Assembly: GCA_922989275.2 (NCBI GenBank)
Contig: OV277859.1
Location: 82,332,198 to 82,396,197 of the forward strand
Direction: 5' to 3'
Length of the DNA stretch: 64,000 bases
Source: Gari tellinella
Lineage: Eukaryota > Mollusca > Bivalvia > Cardiida > Psammobiidae
In this document: piece after piece, positions 22,207 through 33,926 of the stretch
Position numbering within the stretch: position 1 is the stretch's first letter
Layout: each line of letters begins with the position of its first letter
The notes under the pieces: generated by a model
Told to the model about the DNA's origin: nothing
Database searches by the model: none
Seen by the model: only the letters and a program-made list of their open reading frames with translations
Program-made: the position numbers and the translations under genes

Positions 22207-22315
22207 CCTTTATCACGTTGAACACGATTTTGGTAACACGTGCAAACAGTTTTAACTATAACATGCGGGTAAGCGATCTGCTTTATCGAACATCAAATAA
22301 AGAAATACAGTAGAA

Positions 22316-22514
22316 CCTTTCTATTACGATCACAAAAAAGAAGGCTAATTGTCCGTATAAAGGACAGGTGACAGCTTAAAGCAATGTGAAAGTGAAACAG
22401 AAAGCTCCTGTAAGAGCTTTCTGTTTCACTTTCACATTGCTTTAAGCAGTCACCTGTCTTAAACGGCTAATATTTTGCACAACTTAGTGGTCGTAATAGA
22501 GAGGTTCTACTGTA
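22316..22514. mobile_element. Family E MITE
   Basis: TACAGTAGAACCTTTCTATT ... ATAGAGAGGTTCTACTGTA termini with TA at both ends and a near-perfect central hairpin TTAAAGCAATGTGAAAGTGA. Confidence 0.93.
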
Positions 22515-22584
22515 CGGATAAGTTCGACTTAGGTGAGTTCGAGTTATCAAGGTTTGACTATAATGCAACTTTATTTAAGCTAAG

Positions 22585-22796
22585 TACAGTAAAACCTCTC
22601 TATTACGACCACTAAAACGAAGAATTATTGATTGTATAAAAGACAGGTGACAGCTTAAAGTAATGTGACAATAAAACAGAAAGCTCATTAAGGAGCTTTC
22701 TGTTTTATTGCTGCATTGCTTTAAAAGCAGTAACTTGTCGTAATCACATTATATGTGACACAATTTAGTGGTCGTAATAGAGAGGTTCTACTGTTA
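22585..22796. mobile_element. Family E MITE
   Basis: TACAGTAAAACCTCTCTATT ... AGAGAGGTTCTACTGTTA termini; central hairpin AACAGAAAGCTCATTAAGGA. Confidence 0.93.
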
Positions 22797-23577
22797 TTGA
22801 AGTGCAATAAAACATGTTCAAACCGAGCAAAATGTGGGGATTGTAGAGATTTCAGGAATTTGCAGGTTTGCTGTCCATTTACAGAAAGATGATCAGAAGT
22901 AATTGAGACTTGTTGAAACTTAAAGAACCATAGTGGATATAAAGCAGAAAGCCCCTAATGTCCTGTATTATCACATTGAATCCGAGCGACGAGTATACTC
23001 GTCATTTACAAACAGTGTACATCGTCTGCTGATACACAACAAATAGAACTTTATTTGTGTTTTGACTGAAGAAATATTGTTTGAAATCATTTGCGCGTCA
23101 AAAACTTTGGATTCTGATCAGAAGCTGCGTTACTTCAGTGTTTGCAAATGTCAGTTTGTCGGTTTCGGCAGTAAAAGGATGAACGATTCAAAAAATAAAT
23201 AATCATTGCTCACGCATGTCCTTTCATTATACAAATACACACACATGTAATAGTGTCTTGTGGTATGCCTTTCTTAAATCTTGTTTAAAAACAAGGTTTT
23301 GCGTAATTATACAACACAATAGTATTTTATAAACACGACTGTTTGTCTGTGATTAAGAATTCAATGACCTTTTTCAGTATTTTATAAACCGGCTGTTTTA
23401 TTACACACAAAATTATTTCTGAAATGGAATCTCTTTTTCTGTTATAATAGCTGGCATAGTTGACGTATTTGTAATATATGTCTATATATAATGTTTTGTT
23501 CACTGTTTATCTGAGAGAAAAGGCACAGTACATGTAACATTTATGTTTGTTATAATTGAAAAGAGATGATGATATTA
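22797..23577. other. No gene; one decayed hairpin core
   Basis: Around 23090-23185 AACTTTGGATTCTGATCAGA and CAGTGTTTGCAAATGTC are the remains of a family H core ending near AAAAGGATGAAC. The rest is AT-rich and featureless. Confidence 0.45.
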
Positions 23578-23804
23578 GTTTCCGTTTAAACGAAAGGAAA
23601 CGAAACGCAGTCTATTAAAATGTAGAACATTATAACGTTTTGACAATTTTGAAGACTCATTTTAGTTTAAATAGCAAACAGTTTGAAGCTGTATCAGACT
23701 CTGGGTTGACCGGCTTCTGATCTTGCTCCAAAATATTTGCAATTGGTGTAGTTGTTTTTGGCGAAAGCGTGTTTATTTAGAAATAATAACGTTTTCTGGA
23801 CGGT
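23578..23804. mobile_element. Family A MITE, left end decayed
   Basis: GTTTCCGTTTAAACGAAAGG, core AGTTTGAAGCTGTATCAGAC / TCTTGCTCCAAAATATTTGC, and right end AATAATAACGTTTTCTGGAC. Confidence 0.8.
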
Positions 23805-24028
23805 TAAATGCTTTTGTGCCAAGTCTGACTGCACTTACATGATTCCAATCTGTGGTCGAGTATCAGGCGTGTTTGTCACAGTTGTCTTGTACATGCTCAA
23901 TTACTTGGTTAAAAGCTTTTTACAACCATGGCCCAAGGTTATAAATCTGACCAATCAAATGCTTGAGAACGGTCACATACACAATTCAGGCAAGGACAAC
24001 CCCACGTAACTCCTATGCTGGAAACACG

Positions 24029-24358
24029 TACATTGCTCCCGCTCTACAGCAACATCCAATGGGAAACCAGATCGTGTGTGTTGTTCAGAGGAAAATATTT
24101 TAGGGAGAGAAAATAGCTTACATTTGCAAATAGCTTGAATCCAGATCAGAAGGCACGTTTTGCGGCGTTTGTCACTCGTCATTATGTTTTTTATGTCAAA
24201 ATGTTCAATATTTGACATTGAGCAAAACAGCACGCGACAATTGTAAGCAGACGATATTGCAGCCATTAAACACTTAGATGTTATAGTACTGGCAACAGAG
24301 ACAAGCGTTCTCGTAAGACAGGAATCGTTCTGAGGGCGGTCTTAGGAGGGAACACTAT
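24029..24358. mobile_element. Family B MITE, core reduced
   Basis: TACATTGCTCCCGCTCTACA and TTAGGAGGGAACACTATA ends; the core keeps only CAGATCAGAAGGCACG and loses its partner arm. Confidence 0.85.
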
Positions 24359-25216
24359 ATATGATAACATTATAAAATTCTTAAACAAATCCTCATCAAT
24401 CATGACATGATAACCCGTTAAACACAGTCAATGCCATAACATCTGCCAATACTTTTCGTATGATTTCCTTCATAAACTGGGAAATATTAAGCGTTTTCTA
24501 TTTAAAAGAAATGATATATGTATCAGTCAGTTTGTATTTCGATCAGACTGCGTTATAAACGACGACTGATCAGTGTCCGACCCGTTTGAAAAAGAATAGA
24601 CTCTTTCCAAAACTCAATTGACGTCGGGGGTCAATACATAAAGCGAGTCTTGACAAATTAACGCCACCATTTCTTATTCCCGAGTACAATGAAATTAGCT
24701 AACAGTTTGACCCCGTCTGACTCTCGAGTAACTCGGTTTCGGATCCAAAGTGTTGGGTTTAATTCAATGATTCTTCAGTTAATATGTCTTAAATATATAG
24801 ATAAAAATAAACATATGATGCAGTTTAGGCAGGCGATGATTATCATGGCTGTCTAGAAGAGTCAGATTTAGCTGTATCGACTGACATTTGGCTAGCATTT
24901 AAGAGTTTGGACGTAATTGTAGGATGGGCAATAATAAATGAGGTATTTTTGAGAGATTTCCACTACAGCATATTGTAATTACATGTATGGGACAATTATG
25001 ATAGATTATGTCTGGTATGAACAAAAGTTGTAAACATGTTGAAATACTCTGTCATGAAGGTTTACATCAATGCTAATCTCAGATTCCGATTTTGTTTTTA
25101 AACAGCTGCAAGAATATCATTTATGCATCCACAATTGCGGGTTAGCAGATAGAAATAATACAGGAGTAGGAGAGAATTATATTCTGCTTTCAGAAGAAGC
25201 CTCGAGGTTTTACAAT
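24359..25216. other. No gene; two decayed hairpin cores
   Basis: Decayed cores near 24523-24580 (CAGTTTGTATTTCGATCAGA) and 24694-24755 (CTAACAGTTTGACCCCGTCT). Nothing else supported. Confidence 0.45.
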
Positions 25217-25402
25217 TAAACCCATTTATGCTAAGTGGGGGTTTTCTCGCTTATTTACTGAATGAGTCGATTTTTCATCAAAGGGGTATTTGATCTCATT
25301 TTTATTTCAACTACTTTTAATATTAAGTCATTTTGGAAACAATGTAGACACAGATCAGACGCCGCATCATGCGTCTACAACGTTTGCCTATGTCCCTTTC
25401 AG
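25217..25402. mobile_element. Family G MITE, core shortened
   Basis: TTAAACCCATTTATGCTAAG start and ACAATGTAGACACAGATCAG / GCGTCTACAACGTTTGCC core as in 13343. Confidence 0.75.
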
Positions 25403-27002
25403 AGTGTACCCTATATAAATTTATATATTCTTATTAATGAACAAACTAAATAGACACTGCCCCTCCCCCTCCAATAAACGTGATTTAAATAAATACATAG
25501 ATATCATTATTTGTGACAGTATGTCTTTGCAATATATTGGGCTTTCACTAATGCGAATTTCGTGGTATTCATAACTCATAGTTGTGCAAAAATTGGATTA
25601 TGTACAAAATGACGTTTTGTGGCGTTGAAAGTCATTAAGGGGTACATGTTCTAAAAGGGAATTTTTGTTTTCAATGATATCAGTTTTCCATTCGGCCTAT
25701 TTGTAGAGGTAGGTCGTTTCGACCCACTTTAATGAATTCTACCGATCCATAAGATGAAGCTTTCAATTCACGAATTGCTGCTCTTAACTTCCTTGACTGA
25801 GAAAACCTTAACTAATATTTCCGGCGTTTTTAGCGGTTTATGAGTGTTTGAATATTTGATTGTTTTTGTTTCCCAAAATGTAATTGAGTGTGATTTGATA
25901 TATTTACCTCTGGAAATAAGATGCTTAGTTGCTATTAAAAATTATGAAATTTGTGGAATCTTTGTTTGATGAGCATCTTATATTAACTTCAATCTAGAAT
26001 TTGCACTTCTGAACTGGCTAACGGCATCAGTAATAATTACATGTACGATTATTTTCAGATTAGTTCTACTGATTTCCTTATGCAGTCAGTGTATGGTTGT
26101 TTGTTTGTTGAATGAGTGTGCAATGTATGCTAATGAACAAATGTTTTGTTTTCTTATAGCTTCATTGTGGATATTCCGTATGCATAAGTAAATACAGATA
26201 ACTTTGATTTGAATATTCAAAATGAATTTTCTTCAATATTGTCTATAAATGTTTACAAAGAAGGGAAAACTGTTTGCATAATATACGTTTTGTACATTGT
26301 TTGTAGCGTTTAATTGTCGTCTTACATATAAGCTTGTTCTAATTACCACTATGTTATTTATAAAAGCAATACACCATTGCTGATTTGGCACTTGATAATT
26401 GTTCAAGGAGATAAAATGTGTTTCCTTTGTAAATTTTGTGAAAATGTCTTCGATCCACCCATTCGTCATATGTTTAGGCGATGGGAATGTTTTCAAACCG
26501 TTTTATTCTATAAGGAGTCGGCATCTGATTGATTATTTTATCGTTTGATGTAAAGAGTGTTTTTAGTTTTGTTATGTTAGGTATTGATACAATAGTTTGT
26601 TTGTGTTACGTGTTTGTATGTTGATGTTACTTTTGAAGGTAACGAGGAACAAATTATTGTTCAAGTTATTCAGCATCTGGTCTACTTCTGATCTGAATGG
26701 AAACTGGTTGACGCTTGGGTGAAAGCGATCTTACTTACATGTATGGAAGTTAAGTTATGCTTGGAAAGTATGCACTTGGTTCATGAAATCATTTACAATA
26801 TAGAGCTTGGGCAAATTTCCGTTTTTCGTCTCTATACAGTACTGTTCAATGTTTACAGAAATGCTGTTCTCTCCGAGGTGTTACTATACGTAAACACCTG
26901 GTTTATCTCCACACCCAATACCTCTCTAATTCAGTTTAAAACCAGCAAAAGTGCTCTCAAGGAATTTGATTAAACTTGTCAAAGTTCACAATAGAACCAT
27001 TC
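25403..27002. other. No gene seen
   Basis: AT-rich single-copy-looking DNA. Short open frames (for example minus 26233-26496 and plus 26719-26973) show no motif I recognise and no coherent splice context. Confidence 0.4.
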
Positions 27003-27165
27003 TAGGAATATACAACATCTTTTTGCCGTGTATGGCGTTATGAACACATTAGTTTCGCAGGGGGTAAGTTTCGTAAACGCCCGAAGGGCGTTTACGATAA
27101 ACTTACACTGCAAAGCTTATATGTTCATACCGCGTGAACGGCAAAAAGATGTTGTTCATTCCTTA
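27003..27165. repeat. Long palindrome, ~80-bp arms
   Basis: GAATATACAACATCTTTTTG ... GTTTCGTAAACGCCCG is followed at once by AAGGGCGTTTACGATAAAC ... CAAAAAGATGTTGTTCATTC. Arms pair over about 80 bases with a few mismatches and almost no loop. Possibly a MITE of which this is the only copy in view. Confidence 0.85.
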
Positions 27166-28603
27166 TATTTTTATCTTTCTTTTCTTTCTTGTCCATTTAA
27201 TGAGTATTTTACCAGATTTGTTTTCATGTATATGAATATATCATATACCGGCCAAATAGGTTTGATAGATGTAATCCTTCATGTAACAGCCATTCGATCT
27301 CTATAATATGCTATAAGAAAAGTAGTCCAAAATACTTGTTTCGGAGTTGATTACAAAGTCAAACTTTTACCCAGTAAACTGACCCACCCACTTCCTCTTA
27401 TTTTGTCCTTTTCAAACAGCCCGCTTCAATAAAATACATTTTAAATGAAAGCAAATATGATAATTTGGTTTTGTGTTATTTATTTCCTATCTATGGTAGT
27501 ATTTCTTCATACAAAAACTAATTTAAGAAAAAAAAGGCACCAAATGTGAAATTTATAAAGCTCTAAATATCATCGATATGGTACTTTTTTGTAAATTTTG
27601 TAAGGGGAGATAACTCTTTTTACTTTAATAACTCAAAATTTTCAACACTGACCTTTCAATTTCTTTTCATATTTTGAACTGCCTTAGCATGGGCTTTCAT
27701 CTGGTAGAACACAAGAAAAAGTTTAATACTAGAACTATTTCATTTTCAAACTTTTTTACTTTTTTTCATAAAATAAAAAATCTAATAAAATCATGCCCTA
27801 TATAAAGCATATTTTTGATATTCAAGGATCCATATTGTTCAAACCTGGTGCATGTTTTGTCTAAATTTGGTTTATATATGTGAAAATACCACCATAGACA
27901 TGAAATAAAGAAAGAAAACCCAAATTACCACTTTTGTTTTGTTTTGAAATAGATTTTACTGAAGCTTGTACTCTGAATGGGTAAAATTTGAAGAAAAAAA
28001 TCCCAAATTTGACATACCTTTTTCAAATCGCTGTAGCGCAAAAGAAAGGACACCACCATATATATTTTTTTTCATTTTTTCATTCATCATAAATAGCTCT
28101 TCCAAAAAAACAATGATAGAAAAAAAGTTTAATACTTTGAAAATATCGCTTATGGGTTGGATACAACCTTAAATACCGATACGATGTTTGTCTAAAAAGA
28201 AGCAGAGTTTGTTTGTTTCAATCAGGTTGAAATACAGTTACTCGTGGCATGTGTTTACATAGAATATAAATGAACAAATTCAGTTGCATTAAAACTTGTC
28301 TTAAGCAGGTACTATCTGGAGAAATATGTGTCTCTCTTAAGACCAATGGCTGGTTCATGTTTTTGCATTTCTACCAATCATTACGAAGCAAAACAACACT
28401 AGCCTGTGTAAATAGAGTTGATCAAGATAAGACGCATAATGTGGCATCTGATCAGGACCAAAGCTGCGTGATACTCATATAAATAAACGTTTAAATCAAA
28501 CTGTAAATAGTTTTAAATGTCAGAATTGAAAGCAGACGATTTTTTGAGAAAATGATATTATCGAAAATAAATGTGTTATGACAAAATGATGGCTGTCATA
28601 TGG
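27166..28603. other. Very AT-rich sequence, no gene seen
   Basis: Long A/T runs between 27500 and 28180. A decayed hairpin core sits near 28400-28470 (GTTGATCAAGATAAGACGCA / TGGCATCTGATCAGGACC). Confidence 0.45.
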
Positions 28604-28855
28604 TTAACCCTTTTCCCAATAGAAGCGCCTTTTAGCGAATATGAATTATTCCTCCGCTCAAGAAAATAGTTCCAATTTAATCAGTTATGAATATCTGTTA
28701 TAGGGAATATGTTTTATATTCTAGCACATGATAGCTTAAAGCAGGCTGAAAGTAAAGCAGAATGCGCCTTAGGGCGCATTCTGCTTTACTTTCAACCTGC
28801 TTTAAGAAGTCACATATATTCAATAATAGAAATAGACTATCAGGTAAAGGGTTAA
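28604..28855. mobile_element. Family D MITE (TTAA target site)
   Basis: TTAACCCTTTTCCCAATAGA ... CAGGTAAAGGGTTAA, 252 bp, with an almost perfect hairpin TTAAAGCAGGCTGAAAGTAA around GCGCCTTAGGGCGC. TTAA duplication plus CCC...GGG ends is what piggyBac-superfamily elements show. Confidence 0.95.
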
Positions 28856-29144
28856 GCTGCAACTTGTATTTAAGATTGATATTGCCCAAATTATTATGTG
28901 CTTGCTATTTAATATATCTCCGGTCATTTTAATATTTATGTAGATGCCTTCTAGTTTATGATATATGCATAATAGCCTGTATTGAATCCTAATTTCCTAC
29001 ATTCAAAAGACTGCAGCGGAAGAATATAGGAGAGGAAATATGAACGGCAGACATCCTTATATAGTGGTATATTATTTCGAAGAATGGTGGCATTCGATAG
29101 CGTTACCTTCTGGGTGCAGCAGGCGAATTTGTTTGTAATAATTT

Positions 29145-29205
29145 GTGCAAACAGTTTGGACCAAGATGAGACGCCGAGTAACCTGGCGTCATATATACAC
29201 GTTTA
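29145..29205. repeat. Half hairpin core
   Basis: GTGCAAACAGTTTGGACCAA and GAGACGCCGAGTAACCTGGC only; no termini found. Confidence 0.6.
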
Positions 29206-29307
29206 TTTGGAAACATTACGTTGTTTTCCCAACAGCGGGTTGTCTTACATAGTTTCTTGTCCGTACATAAGTTTTGAACGTGCTAAAAGAATCTTTTCAT
29301 TTGAAAT

Positions 29308-29559
29308 TTAACCCATTACCCCATAGCCTGTTTATAGTTTTGAAAATAGGTGACTACTTAAAGCAGGTTGAAAGTAAAGCAGAATGCGCCATATGGCGCA
29401 TTCTGCTTTACTTTCAGCCTGCTTTAAGCTTTTACCAGCTAGAATAAGGAAAGTATTAAATATGACACATATTCATTACGGTTTATATTGGAACTATTTT
29501 CTTCAGCGGATGAATAAAATGCATGTGCTAAAAGTCGCTTATATAAGGGAAAGGGTTAA
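29308..29559. mobile_element. Family D MITE (TTAA), reverse orientation
   Basis: TTAACCCATTACCCCATAGC ... AAGGGAAAGGGTTAA, 252 bp, hairpin around GCGCCATATGGCGC. Confidence 0.95.
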
Positions 29560-29916
29560 ATGTGTTCAAGTAGTGTGGAAAGTGCGCAATGAAGGATAGA
29601 GGGCCATTTACAGCTATATCGACCCACATTTGGCTAGCATTCTAGCGTAAGACACACTCATAGTCTCGTCTAACAATGGGGTATAATGTTTGGTGTATTT
29701 TATGAGACGTTTCCACTGCAGCATATGTTAATTAAGGGGCAGTTGTGATTGATGAAGTCTGGTATGGACAATTAAATTGTCAATGAGTTTACATACTCTT
29801 CCATGATGTTTAATGTCAACGCCCGTCTGAGACGTCGAGTTGACTCCGTTCAATAGTTCCGTACTGATTAATAGTTGTGCATTTAAATATATATTGAAAA
29901 ATACAGTTTACACGAA

Positions 29917-30318
29917 TAAAGTGGAACCCCTCCAAACCGGAACCTCTAAATACCGGAATTCTCTCGGACAACAGTTTTGGTCTCGTGTCCAACCCTTCTG
30001 TCTTCTAACCCATTACACAATAATAACACATTTTCACGCCTTTGTTTTATTTCACTCTGAAAATAACACAATCATGAATATGTATTATTAGAAATACTTT
30101 TATCTTCTAGTAGATGACAGCTAAAATCAGGTTGAAAATAAAGCAAAATGCACCTTAAGACGAATTCTGCTTTACTTTAAACCTGCTTGAAGTTGCCAGC
30201 TATCTTCTAGACTAGAAACATGGAGAATGGGTTAAAACACCTCTGAACAGGAAACCCTTCTAAACCGGAAATTTATGTTGTCCCAACACATGTCCGGTTA
30301 AGAGGGGTTTCACTGTAT
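29917..30318. mobile_element. Family F element with nested D
   Basis: Left AAAGTGGAACCCCTCCAAAC and right GTTAAGAGGGGTTTCACTGT are imperfect inverted ends; inner AACCGGAACCTCTAAATACC and GGAAACCCTTCTAAACCGGA also pair. The pairing is interrupted by the D element at 30005-30235. Confidence 0.75.
30005..30235. mobile_element. Family D MITE nested in F
   Basis: CTAACCCATTACACAATAAT start, hairpin AGCAAAATGCACCTTAAGAC / GAATTCTGCTTTACTTTAAA, GAGAATGGGTTAA end. More diverged than neighbouring D copies. Confidence 0.85.
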
Positions 30319-30823
30319 CGACATATCGCTTTTGTCAAAAATACCCGTATTATAAGTTATGCTGCGTTAACATTTATAAAATCACTTCTGTTGACTTAAA
30401 CATGTTTTCGTTATCAACATTCTACAGGTCAGACTGTACATGATAGTATGCAAATTTAGGCGAATTCGGTTAACCATGAATTGTGAATCTCTTTTTGTGC
30501 ATGGTGCAAGCAACTAACAATACTAAAGCTTCAAAAGAAAAATGTCTGAACTGCAAACATTCATGAGTGGTGATGGACTCTAATACGAATGTGACCTTTT
30601 AAAACCAAAGTTTAGCGTGATGTATTTATACATTCACAAATTCGTCATTAGCGTGTAGAATGTCAATAATAAATATCTGCGAATGTGTTCTCATTTTCAG
30701 TAGAGGCAATGTGTTAAGTATGACAAATTACAAAACCAAATAACGTAGTAATGTAAATTAGCTAATCATTACCGTCCTTGATGACCGAATATGTTTACAT
30801 TATGAACTATTATTAGCAGTCCA

Positions 30824-31030
30824 TTAACCCATTTGCACCAAGTAGATTTGATTATGCTTATCAATATGTTAATTCCATTTTTTATATGGGGTGTCTGGTC
30901 TAAATTTTCATTTTCGTTTTGTTTTATATAGAAATTCTTATCAGCAAACAGTGTAGACTCTGCTCAGACGTCGCATAATGCGGCGTCTGATCAGAGTCTA
31001 CACTGTTTGCATATGTCCCTTTTATTACGC
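30824..31030. mobile_element. Family G MITE
   Basis: TTAACCCATTTGCACCAAGT start and CAAACAGTGTAGACTCTGCT / GAGTCTACACTGTTTGCATA hairpin. Confidence 0.8.
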
Positions 31031-31530
31031 TAGGCACAAGTGGGTAAAGAAAGGAACTGTTACGTATTTACAATTTTTTCAGCTCCGTTGTCATTCTTTT
31101 ACTATTGACAAATGCCATATCATGAAAATGGACAATATGCAGCTCCGTTACTATTCTGTATTTTATGACAGTCTGTAAAGTATGATAAAATGAAACACTA
31201 CAGTTCCATTATTCTAGTGATGATTACAACAAATGCTTTACTATGAAATTTGAAACAAATGGATCCATTGTCACTCTGGAATTAATGATTAATCATATAT
31301 CATGAAATTTGAAAAGTTAAGCCTGATACTTTACATATATAAGAATTTGGACGTGTGCTGGACTTTTTGTTTGTCTTAAAACTACGTCTACATATCTGGA
31401 AACAAAATTTTAATTTCATTCTCAACCATCGCTATTTTCAAATGTTTAAGACAAATAGATCTGGCTGTTTAAGGCACATTGAAAGTTTAGCAGGAAAACG
31501 CATTCAATCTCGTTTAGGCCGCACATATCG
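31031..31530. other. No gene seen
   Basis: Short direct echoes of CAGCTCCGTT...TATTCT near 31080 and 31140 and of TATCATGAAA; no gene supported. Confidence 0.4.
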
Positions 31531-31830
31531 GAATTTCTGAGGTAAAACGTAGATTATCGTTGTTTAAACATTTAAATACGAACATCCGAATTTCAGATGG
31601 CAAACGTAGATTATCGTTGTTTAAACATTTAAATACGAACATCCGAATTTCTGAGGTGAAACGTAGATTATCCTTGTTTAAACATTTGAATACGAACATC
31701 CGAATTTCTGAGGTAAAACGTAGATTATCGTTGTTTAAACATTTAAATACGAACATCCGAATTTCTGAGGTGAAACGTAGATTATCCTTGTTTAAACATT
31801 TAAATACGAACATCCGAATTTATGAGATGA
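31531..31830. repeat. 57-bp minisatellite, 5 units
   Basis: Unit CGTAGATTATCGTTGTTTAA + ACATTTAAATACGAACATCC + GAATTTCTGAGGTAAAA repeated about five times with only a few substitutions. Because 57 is a multiple of three, both strands stay open (plus: 19-residue FKHLNTNIRISEVKRRLSL; minus: FVFKCLNKDNLRFTSEIR). I regard these frames as by-products of the repeat, not a gene. Confidence 0.93.
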
Positions 31831-31993
31831 ATCTCGATGCAACGACACTGTTGGTTACCAACACAAATATTGTTGTAATGAATTTGCATTTATTATGAAT
31901 ATCATATAATAATAATTATACTGCTTTGTGCAGGTTCGTTTCCGTTAAGTGTGAATTATGGTGTAACGTGTGTCGCTGTATTGATTCTGACTG

Positions 31994-32200
31994 TACAGTA
32001 AAATCCCTCTACAACGTCCACTTAATTTATTTAACTATCACGTGTTAAAGGCAGCGGTTGCTTAAATCAATGTGAATGTAAAACAGGAAGCTTCTTTAGA
32101 AGCTTTCTGCTAAACATTCCCCTTGCTTTAAGCTGTCACCTTTCTTTATACAATCAATTAACCTTGGTTTTAGTGGTCGTAATAGAGACGTTTAACTGTA
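31994..32200. mobile_element. Family E MITE
   Basis: TACAGTAAAATCCCTCTACA ... GTAATAGAGACGTTTAACTG ends, hairpin AACAGGAAGCTTCTTTAGAA. Confidence 0.9.
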
Positions 32201-33353
32201 TTGATTATTTTAATATACATTAACGAATCTGATAATATCAGTTTACTTCGATTGTGTTACACGACCATATTCTCGTATTCTGACATTTAACTCAAACATA
32301 AAGTTTAAATATAATGTTGTTGTTTTTTTCAAATTGAGTCACAAGCACCGCATTTGACGCTCAATAAGTCAAACCTGTGGCTCAGCCACGTTTTAACTTG
32401 AGATGCAGGTATTTTAGACTTCGCCAGGCTGAAGCAATATGATACGGAAAATAATTAAGTGCGGTCAAAAGTCAAATTTAAAGTATCCGTGACCTGACAA
32501 TAGTACAATGTACTCCACAAATGGCATGATGTACTCGCAACATTAAATTTGGTATCCCTTGCTGATATAGTATAACAAATATGGTTGGGAAAATGTTTTT
32601 TCTATGATTGAGGTAAAAGTCATGGTTAATGTCACAGTTATCGATAATCATACATAACACTTCGCAATCTCGTGGTGCATTTACACAATGCAGTTGGTGT
32701 CCCTTGTTGGTGTGCTCATGACAAGCTTATTATTCAATTGAGGTTTAAGGTAAATATCAAGATCACAGTGACCTGAAAACGGTATGCGACACTCCGCAAT
32801 ACTAATGTGAACTCAAACACAAAACATGATAACCCTATATCATAACTATAAGGTCTGGAATGAGTATGAATATAGTTGAAATCGGACTATTAGGTCATGA
32901 GTTACCTACGAATGCTATTACTTAAAGTGATTACACTCTAGAGGCCACACTTTAAGTCTATCTTTCTCAAACTTGCGCGGATTCTGTATGACTATAAGTT
33001 CCCGGGTGAGTTGGATTATGGTTGAAATCGAATCATTAGGTTATGAGTCATCTGCCCTTGACGTGTCAAAAATGCCATTTTTGATAGTGTTTAGACTCTA
33101 GCATCTTCAGTTTTCAAAGGATTTTGATTATACATGTACTTGCATATTATGTAAACAAGTAGACGTTCTTGAAGTAGTGATTTATTGTTGAAATATTGTC
33201 TTTGTGTCAAGAGTTAACTACCCTTTATGTACTCAGCTTTATTAGTTTAAATAGTGTTTATCCTCTAGTGTCTTCATATTTGAATGGATTTTTAAAATTC
33301 TTGACTGACTAAATATTGATACAAGTTGAAGAGGATCCTGATCAGTCATTATG
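32201..33353. other. No gene seen
   Basis: AT-rich. Several AGGTCA...GTCACAGTGACCTG phrases and two similar GGTTGAAATCGA / ATTAGGT-ATGAGT phrases near 32875 and 33020 suggest a very old tandem repeat. Confidence 0.4.
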
Positions 33354-33605
33354 TTAACCCTTTCCCCCAAAGAAGCGACTTTTAGCGTATTTAAGTTATT
33401 CCTCCGCTGAAGAAAACAGTTCCAGTTTATACCCTCATGAACAATTACCATTACAAATATTTTATATAGCCTAGCAGATTTTAGATTAAAGCAGGCTGAA
33501 AGTAAAGCAGAATGTGCCTTAAGGCACATTCTGCTTTACTTGCAACCTGCTTTAAGTGGTCACCTGTCTTCAAAACTAGAAACAGGCTATAAGGTAAAGG
33601 GTTAA
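33354..33605. mobile_element. Family D MITE (TTAA)
   Basis: TTAACCCTTTCCCCCAAAGA ... AGGTAAAGGGTTAA, 252 bp, near-perfect hairpin. Confidence 0.95.
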
Positions 33606-33674
33606 GCAGCAACTGATGTGGAACGAAATTGTTTGATATAAATAAATACGGCTGCACCATTAGCAGTGACAGAG

Positions 33675-33926
33675 TTAACCCTTTACCTGATAGCCTATTT
33701 CTAGTTTTGAAGATAGATGACCACTTAAAGCAGGTTGAAAGTAAAGCAGAATGCGCCTTAGGGCGCATTCTGCTTTACTTTCAACCTTCTTTAAGCTTCC
33801 ATGTGCTAGAATATATAAAATATAAGCTATAATATTTATTCACAACTGATTAAATTGGAACTACTTTCTTCAGCGGAGGAATAAATTAAATGCGCTAAAA
33901 GTCGCTTCTATGGGGGAAAGGGTTAA
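33675..33926. mobile_element. Family D MITE (TTAA), opposite orientation
   Basis: TTAACCCTTTACCTGATAGC ... TGGGGGAAAGGGTTAA, 252 bp, only 69 bases from the previous D copy and inverted relative to it, so the pair forms a ~570-bp inverted structure. Confidence 0.95.

Noticed and set aside
31560..31898. Gene with 19-residue repeats
   Set aside because: Minus strand is equally open; length explained by a 57-bp minisatellite.
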